Shown here piece after piece: positions 1 through 3,448 of a DNA stretch of 5,036 bases. Below the pieces are notes generated by a model. That model made no database searches. It was given only the letters and a program-made list of their open reading frames with translations, and was not told the origin of the DNA. Position 1 is the stretch's first letter. The number at the start of each line of letters is the position of its first letter. Made by a program: the position numbers and the translations under genes. The stretch spans positions 1 through 5,036 of the forward strand of contig CANQLQ010000160.1 of the NCBI GenBank assembly GCA_947624755.1, written 5' to 3'. The DNA is from an uncultured Clostridia bacterium (GTDB lineage Bacteria > Bacillota > Clostridia > Oscillospirales > Acutalibacteraceae).

Positions 1-42
1 TGTTTGTGTAGATTGATTCTTTTCTAAAATTAAAATTGTTTT

Positions 43-64
43 GGGCGACCACATGGGGTCGCCC
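43..64. repeat. GGGCGACC hairpin repeat, copy 1
   Basis: A perfect 8-bp inverted repeat, GGGCGACC (43-50) and GGTCGCCC (57-64), encloses the 6-base loop ACATGG. A close relative stands at 1228-1253 on the other side of the TSUP genes, and a fragment (AGGGCGACCGC) occurs at 3351-3361. Short GC-rich hairpins ending in CCCCTA are common interspersed repeats in bacterial intergenic DNA, so a repeat is the safest reading. There is no clear T-run directly after either arm, so a terminator is unlikely. Confidence 0.7.
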
Positions 65-170
65 CTACGCGTGCCATGGTATTAGTATCAAAATTTATAT
101 AAATCTTCCCTGTGTAACTGCCGTAGACGAAGCTTACTTACTAAAATTTTTACAGTCAACAACACAAGTC

Positions 171-282
171 GTTTCGCGGTATAAGAGTAAAAGCCTACAT
201 AATCTACTCCGCGTAATTGCCGCACGCCATGCGTGCCTGCGGGCGATGCCAGCCTGAGCATTAGATTTAATCAGAGCTTCCT
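171..282 (-). mobile_element. Right half of a MITE-like element (copy M1)
   Basis: The right end (265-282) reads ATTTAATCAGAGCTTCCT and is followed by TAA. This is the same arrangement as the right end of the complete copy at 2220-2462. The interior also matches that copy: both have a GTTTCG-GGT-TAA stretch, then TCTAYYCCGCGTAATT, then a short GC-rich hairpin (GCACGC-CAT-GCGTGC here, GCAGGC-GAT-GCCTGC there), then the terminal repeat. I could not find its left end; it may lie beyond the window edge or be lost. There is no convincing open reading frame, so the element is non-autonomous. The boundary at 171 is only where similarity becomes visible. Confidence 0.5.
209..236 (-). repeat. GCACGC hairpin repeat, copy 1
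   Basis: A 6-bp stem GCACGC (222-227) / GCGTGC (231-236) with loop CAT, plus 13 bases of flank (209-221). The reverse complement matches 1147-1174 in 26 of 28 positions, so the two copies lie in opposite orientation on either side of the TSUP gene pair. This copy lies inside the M1 element; the other stands without recognisable M1 ends. Confidence 0.65.
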
Positions 283-292
283 TAATAAAATT

Positions 293-383
293 AAAACAGC
301 CGCGATTTTCTAAGGAAGCACTGATTAATTCAGGGTAGCTTGTATTAATCAGTGATTTCCTATAATAAAGTCGAGGCTGTTTT
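293..383 (-). terminator. Terminator of the TSUP operon with an insertion in its loop
   Basis: Arms AAAACAGCC (293-301) and GGCTGTTTT (375-383) are perfect complements. They extend inwards by GCGA / TCGA with one mismatch. On the minus strand the stem starts at the stop codon of the downstream TSUP gene and is followed by TTTTAATTTTATTA, a typical intrinsic terminator tail. The plus strand also has a T-rich tail (ATTTTTTC), so it could work both ways. The 73-base space between the perfect arms is unusual: 49 bases of it are the repeat element at 313-361, itself able to fold into a long hairpin. The outer and inner hairpins would stack into one long structure. Confidence 0.7.
313..361 (-). mobile_element. 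49-bp MITE derivative: two element ends joined (copy M2)
   Basis: The first 24 bases (313-336, AGGAAGCACTGATTAATTCA then GGGT) are identical to the reverse complement of the right end of the 243-bp element. The last 24 bases (338-361) match that element's left end, apart from one inserted base. A single A lies between them. So M2 keeps both ends of the M4 type, has lost the whole interior and lies in the opposite orientation. The 11-bp core CACTGATTAAT (319-329) / ATTAATCAGTG (344-354) is a perfect inverted repeat. The flanks are CTA and ATA, so no clean target duplication is visible. Confidence 0.7.
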
Positions 384-756
384 ATTTTTTCTTCTTCGAT
401 TTTCCCGAAAAAAAGATTTCTTTCAAAGCAAGCAAAATAAGGAATCCGCCGAAAAACTTAGATAATAGATTTGTGTCTATAAAGGACAAGACTATATTAC
501 CGAGAGCCACGCCGATAAGGCCGGTCAAAATTAGGGGCAGAACTTTTTTTCTGTCGATCATTTTTTGCTTATGATAGACAATAATAGCGATAATTGCACA
601 AGGAATAAAGAATAAAAGATTGATACCCTGCGATTTCAACTGATTAAGCGAAAGAAACACAGAAAGGTAAATAATAAGAACGGTTCCGCCTCCGAAACCC
701 ATTGAGCCTACAAGACCGGATAAAAAAGAAAAAATCCAAACAAGTATACTGTTCAT
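382..756 (-). CDS. TauE/SafE (TSUP) family membrane protein, half-size, second gene of pair
   Basis: A 124-residue integral membrane protein of the TSUP (TauE/SafE, DUF81) family, whose members move sulfite, sulfoacetate, taurine-related or other small anions across the cytoplasmic membrane. The glycine-rich family motif is seen near residues 14-24 (GLVGSMGFGGG), followed by a QGINLLFF segment near 42-50. About four hydrophobic segments can be drawn (roughly 2-37, 47-63, 72-90, 101-116). Family proteins are usually near 250 residues with two such halves, so this is a half unit. The ATG start (754-756) overlaps the TGA of the upstream gene as ATGA, suggesting translational coupling; only a weak AAGG stands upstream. 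The basic loop KQKMIDRKK and tail SGKSKKKK point to a cytoplasmic side. The stop codon lies in the terminator arm. The substrate cannot be told from sequence. Confidence 0.88.
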   Translation of the reverse strand: MNSILVWIFSFLSGLVGSMGFGGGTVLIIYLSVFLSLNQLKSQGINLLFFIPCAIIAIIVYHKQKMIDRKKVLPLILTGLIGVALGNIVLSFIDTNLLSKFFGGFLILLALKEIFFSGKSKKKK

Positions 757-1100
757 TTAAAAATCAACCTTATTCCCGCCCAAATCATAAAAATGGCGAA
801 TATATTTTTTAAAAGAGTGTTGTTAAACTTTTTTAATATACAGCTGCCGAGTATTGCGCCCAAAAAACCGGGAATAATGTAAGGTACTGCATCTGAAAAA
901 GTAACGTAGCCTCTCAACAGATAAATAGCCGAGGTTACCAAAGTAAGCGGAAAAATAATCGAAACGGTAGTAGCTTGAGCCTTTTTTTGTTCAAGACCCA
1001 AATTTTTTAAAAAGGGGACTGCTATCATTCCGCCGCCTGCGCCGAAAAGAGAATTAATAAAGCCAATCAAGATACCGTAAACACAAATTTTTTTCTTCAA
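753..1100 (-). CDS. TauE/SafE (TSUP) family membrane protein, half-size, first gene of pair
   Basis: A 115-residue TSUP-family membrane protein, half the usual length. The motif GFINSLFGAGGGMIAVPFL (about residues 13-31) is the characteristic N-terminal glycine-rich hairpin; further hydrophobic segments lie near 46-62, 72-89 and 98-114. The start is TTG (1098-1100): a stop codon stands two codons upstream in frame, no earlier start is possible, and AAGGCGGTG (1107-1115) is well placed six bases before it. It overlaps the next gene by four bases, so the two are almost certainly co-translated and probably assemble into one transporter. Its lysines cluster in the first and third loops (KNLGLEQKK, KKFNNTLLK), whereas the partner's cluster in the second loop and tail. 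This hints at opposite insertion of the two halves, although the N-terminal KKK does not fit simply. The substrate is unknown. Confidence 0.88.
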   Translation of the reverse strand: MKKKICVYGILIGFINSLFGAGGGMIAVPFLKNLGLEQKKAQATTVSIIFPLTLVTSAIYLLRGYVTFSDAVPYIIPGFLGAILGSCILKKFNNTLLKNIFAIFMIWAGIRLIFK

Positions 1101-1106
1101 AATTCA

Positions 1107-1115
1107 CACCGCCTT
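1107..1115 (-). promoter_or_regulatory. Ribosome binding site that decides the TTG start
   Basis: AAGGCGGTG on the minus strand differs by one base from AAGGAGGTG and is six bases from the TTG start of the first TSUP gene. The next in-frame methionine is at residue 25, inside the conserved GAGGGM motif, so a later start would destroy the family signature. Confidence 0.75.
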
Positions 1116-1136
1116 ATTACTATTATCCCCAAAACC

Positions 1137-1161
1137 AAAAAAAATTGCACGCATGGCGTGC
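1137..1161 (-). terminator. GC-rich hairpin followed by T8, upstream of the TSUP genes
   Basis: Read on the minus strand, GCACGC-CAT-GCGTGC (1161-1147) is followed by AA and then eight Ts (1144-1137). This looks like a short intrinsic terminator for transcripts arriving from the DUF1292 side. It lies only about 20 bases before the TSUP ribosome binding site and is built from the GCACGC repeat (2nd copy, 1147-1174), so a mobile repeat seems to provide the stop signal. A GATAAT hexamer at 1125-1130 could be a -10 box for the TSUP operon, but no -35 is recognisable. The six-bp stem is on the short side. Confidence 0.5.
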
Positions 1162-1174
1162 GGCAGTTACGAGG
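1147..1174 (+). repeat. GCACGC hairpin repeat, copy 2
   Basis: GCACGC-ATG-GCGTGC followed by GGCAGTTACGAGG. It matches the reverse complement of 209-236 in 26 of 28 positions, forming an inverted pair around the TSUP genes. It also supplies the stem of the hairpin described at 1137-1161. Confidence 0.65.
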
Positions 1175-1227
1175 AGCAAAATAATATTAATCATCAAATT
1201 GAGCCTGCGAATAATGGCTGTTACAAT

Positions 1228-1253
1228 AGGGGCGACCACATATGGCCGCCCCT
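1228..1253. repeat. GGGGCGACC hairpin repeat, copy 2
   Basis: An 11-bp stem, AGGGGCGACCA (1228-1238) and TGGCCGCCCCT (1243-1253), with loop CATA. The one mismatch (1235/1246) is A-C on the plus strand but G-U on the minus strand, so the fold survives only in minus-strand RNA. It is longer than the copy at 43-64 but clearly the same repeat. Confidence 0.7.
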
Positions 1254-1310
1254 AAAGCAATTTTTAATTTTATAAAACATTTGCCTAATAAAAAGCATTC
1301 GCAAAACCCG

Positions 1311-1449
1311 CCATGCCGGGTTGACTGTAGTATAACCTGCCTAATAGCAGGGTGGTGATAGCCCGACAGCCTCACGCTCCCTTCGTCCTCATTACGGGTA
1401 TACCCGTAAATCTTGGGAGGTCTGTAATCTTCTGACGGAGCGTCTCTCC
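1311..1449. other. Cluster of small palindromes in a gene-free stretch
   Basis: The stretch 1187-1528 between the TSUP operon and the DUF1292 gene holds no gene I can support. Within it are a perfect 18-bp palindrome TTACGGGTATACCCGTAA (1392-1409), a hairpin CCTGC-CTAATA-GCAGG (1336-1351), a small hairpin GGAG-CGTCT-CTCC (1437-1449) and CCCG...CGGG (1311-1320 side). A 97-codon minus-strand frame (1480-1187) runs through it, but it begins with TTG, lacks a ribosome binding site and translates through the hairpin repeat at 1228-1253. An interspersed repeat or a structured RNA are both possible; the sequence alone does not decide. Confidence 0.4.
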
Positions 1450-1528
1450 AATTATAAATGTGTTGGGTTATATCAGCCAAAGTGACCGAACACAGCAGGC
1501 ATTAATATTTTATTCGACCAAATTAAAT

Positions 1529-1840
1529 TTATTCCTCGCTATCTTCTTCGTATTTTTCAATAAGCCTGTCCTCGAAAATATTTCCGATTTCGTTAAATTC
1601 ATCTTCATCTTCGATTTGTACAAGGTAGTTTTCGCCTTTTTCTTCAATAACTTTGAGTATCAAAACATCGCCGTCATCGTCAAGGATTTCAATTTCATCT
1701 TCATAAACCGGGACAAGCGCAACATATCTGTTTCCGTTGTCAAGCTCAATGCGGTCAAGTTCTTCAAACATATACTCTTTCCCGTCATCATCAACAACGG
1801 TTACAAGATCGTTTTCGCTGAATATTTCATCGTTCATCAT
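1529..1840 (-). CDS. DUF1292 family protein (YrzB-like), very acidic
   Basis: A 103-residue soluble protein of unknown function resembling the Firmicutes DUF1292 family (B. subtilis YrzB). Visible family features are the early VTVVDDDGKEYMFEELDRIEL block (residues 13-33), then YVALVPVYED (39-48) and DGDVLILKVIEE (56-67). It is strikingly acidic: 38 of 103 residues are Asp or Glu against seven Lys or Arg. The C-terminal third is mostly acidic and looks helical or extended. GGAGG (1846-1850) lies five bases before the ATG at 1838-1840 and eight before a second ATG at 1835-1837, so either may be used. It has its own strong promoter (1867-1895). In many Firmicutes this family sits beside ruvX; that context is absent here. 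The cellular role is not known. Confidence 0.85.
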   Translation of the reverse strand: MMNDEIFSENDLVTVVDDDGKEYMFEELDRIELDNGNRYVALVPVYEDEIEILDDDGDVLILKVIEEKGENYLVQIEDEDEFNEIGNIFEDRLIEKYEEDSEE

Positions 1841-1866
1841 TTGAACCTCCGTGCTTTACTGATATT

Positions 1867-1895
1867 ATTTTAATATTTTATTGCCCTGTTGTCAA
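1867..1895 (-). promoter_or_regulatory. Near-consensus sigma-A type promoter for the DUF1292 gene
   Basis: Minus strand: TTGACA (1895-1890), a 17-base spacer, then TAAAAT (1872-1867). The -35 is perfect and the -10 matches five of six. Transcription would begin near 1860, leaving a leader of about 20 bases with the GGAGG site. This is the clearest promoter in the window. Confidence 0.8.
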
Positions 1896-1915
1896 TATAA
1901 TAAATAAACCAAATT

Positions 1916-1990
1916 AAAAAATTTTTTCTAATGAAATTGCATTTTAATGCGCCGACAAAAAGTTGACGTTATTTACAAAAAAATTTTTTT
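1916..1990. other. Two A/T tracts about 62 bp apart, probable curved DNA upstream of a promoter
   Basis: AAAAAATTTTTT (1916-1927) and A7T7 (1977-1990) have centres about 62 bp apart, close to six helical turns. The first lies some 20-30 bases upstream of the -35 box of the DUF1292 promoter. AnTn tracts in phase are known to bend DNA, and AT-rich DNA here could also act as an UP element. The tracts are seen; the effect is inferred. Confidence 0.35.
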
Positions 1991-2002
1991 ATTTTAATTT
2001 AA

Positions 2003-2037
2003 AATATATGGTATTTTATCCCAATATATGGTATAAT
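2003..2037 (+). promoter_or_regulatory. Tandem 12-bp direct repeat ending in an extended -10 box
   Basis: AATATATGGTAT occurs at 2003-2014 and again at 2023-2034, exactly 20 bp apart, about two helical turns. The second copy runs into TGGTATAAT, an extended -10 (TGn-TATAAT, hexamer 2032-2037) on the plus strand. No good -35 is present, and no plus-strand gene lies downstream: a transcript would run through the two MITE-like elements and antisense into tcdA. It could be a paired protein-binding site, a promoter for a non-coding RNA, or chance in AT-rich DNA. Confidence 0.35.
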
Positions 2038-2080
2038 CTCTTAATAAATATATACAATAATTTATATTTTCCATTTACTT

Positions 2081-2217
2081 AGGGAAACTCTGATTAAATC
2101 TAATACTCTTATTTATTAGAAAATTTTTTATAAGACAAAGCCAGAGTATTTTGGCAAAGTATTACTCAATATTTGAAAGCAAGATGAGTATTAAGCGTGT
2201 TTAAATCAGAGGTTCCT
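2081..2217 (+). mobile_element. MITE-like element, 137 bp (copy M3)
   Basis: The ends AGGGAAACTCTGATT (2081-2095) and AATCAGAGGTTCCT (2204-2217) are imperfect inverted repeats sharing CTCTGATT. A second inverted pair, TAATACTC (2101-2108) and GAGTATTA (2186-2193), lies just inside. The interior is AT-rich with no reading frame of note. Its left end matches that of the M1 right end (CTCTGATTAAATCTAAT), whereas the interior differs from the 243-bp element. No target duplication is visible, perhaps because the next element begins three bases later. Confidence 0.55.
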
Positions 2218-2219
2218 AA

Positions 2220-2462
2220 AGGAATCACTGATTAATACAAGCCGCTCTACTTGACGGTAAATTATTCCGTCATTTTGCCCAAAAATTCTCGTTAATACAC
2301 AAAGTATTGACTTATATTTTTGGAATAAAAAGATGCTTTCAAATTGGGAACAAAGTGTTTTCGTGGTGTAAAATTATAATTTTATATAATTTCTATCCCG
2401 CGTAATTCATGCAGGCGATGCCTGCCGCCAATCAGGGCACCCTGAATTAATCAGTGCTTCCT
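2220..2462 (+). mobile_element. Complete MITE-like element, 243 bp, with TAA duplication (copy M4)
   Basis: The terminal inverted repeats AGGAATCACTGATTAATACA (2220-2239) and the complement of 2443-2462 agree at 18 of 20 positions. TAA stands directly before (2217-2219) and after (2463-2465), a three-base duplication of the kind some DDE transposases leave, for example in the IS5 family. The interior holds two hairpins, TGACGG...CCGTCA (2252-2272) and GCAGGC-GAT-GCCTGC (2411-2425), and no plausible transposase, so it would depend on an enzyme encoded elsewhere. The right part resembles the M1 copy near the left edge. Confidence 0.65.
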
Positions 2463-2468
2463 TAATTT

Positions 2469-2502
2469 CGACGATACCGTCGGTATAATTTAATCAGAGC
2501 TT
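2469..2502 (-). repeat. Small hairpin and element-end fragment overlapping the 3' end of tcdA
   Basis: ATTTAATCAGAGCTT (2488-2502) is identical over 15 bases to the right end of the M1 copy (265-279). It contains the tcdA stop codon (TGA, 2496-2494) and its last two sense codons. Just downstream on the minus strand, CGACG-GTAT-CGTCG (2482-2469) can form a 5-bp stem in AT-rich flanks. That might be a weak terminator for tcdA, but there is no clean T-run. Confidence 0.45.
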
Positions 2503-3201
2503 GACAAGATCTTTTATAACTTCGCCTGCAATAATAAGACCGACCGTGCTCGGAACAAAAGCATTACTGCCGGGAGCTTTTTTGCGTACATTTTCATCAT
2601 TTGCGGTTTTTGTGTTTATCGGTTGTTCTTTTGAATAGACGACTTTAAGCTTCCTTATTCCCCTTGCTTTAAGCTCTCTGCGCATTACCTTCGCAAGAGG
2701 GCAGACAGAGGTTTTGTAGATATCGGAAACTTCAAACAGGGTTGGGTCGAGCTTATTGCCCGCACCCATTGAGCTGATAATCGGAACGCCTGCATCTGCC
2801 GCACATTCGACAAGCTTTATTTTTCCGGTAACGGTATCAATTGCGTCAACAACATAGTCGTATTTTAAAAAATCGAATTTATCTGCCGTTTCAGGCATAA
2901 AGAAAGTTTTGTGTTTTGTAAGTTCCAGTTCGGGATTTATGTCGAGAAATCTTTCTTCGGCAACATCAACCTTGAATTTTCCAATCGTTGAATGAAGGGC
3001 AATAATTTGGCGGTTGAGATTTGAAAGCGCAACTGTGTCGTTGTCAATTATGTCAAGAGCGCCGATACCCGAACGAACGAGAGCTTCTGCCGTAAAGCCG
3101 CCGACTCCGCCGATTCCGAAAACGGCAACACGGCTGTTTTTGAGTTTTTCCATTGCTTCTTTACCGAACAGCATTTCGGTTCTTTCAAATTGTTCTGTCA
3201 C
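2494..3201 (-). CDS. tcdA: tRNA threonylcarbamoyladenosine dehydratase (TcdA/YrvM, E1-like)
   Basis: This ThiF/MoeB/E1-superfamily enzyme activates t6A at position 37 of ANN-decoding tRNAs with ATP and dehydrates it to cyclic ct6A, in the cytoplasm. Visible motifs (numbered from the chosen start): FERTEMLFGKEAMEKL near 5-20, the nucleotide-binding GIGGVGG (29-35), the acidic DND (53-55), NLNRQ (61-65), DAID (119-122), SSMGAGNKLDPT (143-154), TSVCPLAKVMRREL (164-177) and GSNAFVPSTVGLIIAGEVI near the end. I chose GTG at 3199-3201 (235 residues) because AAAAGGTGG (3210-3218) lies eight bases before it and homologues begin close to this point; a GTG at 3211-3213 would add four residues but overlaps that ribosome binding site. 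At 235 residues it is shorter than E. coli TcdA (about 268), and the last codons and stop lie in a repeat fragment. Confidence 0.92.
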   Translation of the reverse strand: MTEQFERTEMLFGKEAMEKLKNSRVAVFGIGGVGGFTAEALVRSGIGALDIIDNDTVALSNLNRQIIALHSTIGKFKVDVAEERFLDINPELELTKHKTFFMPETADKFDFLKYDYVVDAIDTVTGKIKLVECAADAGVPIISSMGAGNKLDPTLFEVSDIYKTSVCPLAKVMRRELKARGIRKLKVVYSKEQPINTKTANDENVRKKAPGSNAFVPSTVGLIIAGEVIKDLVKL

Positions 3202-3245
3202 GCTGAAAACCACCTTTTAAAATCGGAAATAGTTTTTGATTATGC

Positions 3246-3274
3246 TTTTTATGTTTGTTAAAATGATTCGGCAA
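3246..3274 (-). promoter_or_regulatory. Possible weak promoter for tcdA
   Basis: Minus strand TTGCCG (3274-3269), 17-base spacer, TAAAAA (3251-3246): four of six matches in each box, with a start site near 3239 and the ribosome binding site some 20 bases on. The 247-bp gap between the decarboxylase and tcdA otherwise holds a small palindrome CGTCA-AAC-TGACG (3311-3323), a fragment of the GGGCGACC repeat (3351-3361) and no obvious terminator, so read-through from the decarboxylase gene is equally possible. Confidence 0.3.
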
Positions 3275-3448
3275 CGATTATTTATGACGCGGACGATATC
3301 TGTTTTAATTCGTCAAACTGACGTGCAAGATTTGATAAAAAACAATTTACAGGGCGACCGCTTGGAATTTTACTCCATATAAATTAAGCAAATTAATTTG
3401 TGATAACCTTGGTCTTTGTGTCCTATAGAATTTATAGAGTAAGGGCAG

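Noticed and set aside
36..257. 73-codon plus-strand reading frame
   Set aside because: TTG start, begins at a hairpin repeat and crosses the M1 element; no ribosome binding site or protein family.
1187..1480. 97-codon minus-strand reading frame
   Set aside because: TTG start with no ribosome binding site, runs through the 1228-1253 hairpin repeat and several palindromes, and shows no recognisable domain. Treated as non-coding repeat-like DNA.
1460..1873. 137-codon plus-strand reading frame
   Set aside because: Antisense shadow of the DUF1292 gene; its Phe/Ile-rich sequence is the complement of acidic codons.
2251..2340. Promoter inside M4 from TTGACG (2251) or TTGACT (about 2304)
   Set aside because: No -10 box at a suitable distance on the plus strand.
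212..2425. CRISPR array
   Set aside because: Repeats are few, irregularly spaced, in both orientations and variable in length, without uniform spacers or cas genes.
3014..3220. 68-codon plus-strand reading frame
   Set aside because: Antisense to the start of tcdA, with no family or ribosome binding site.
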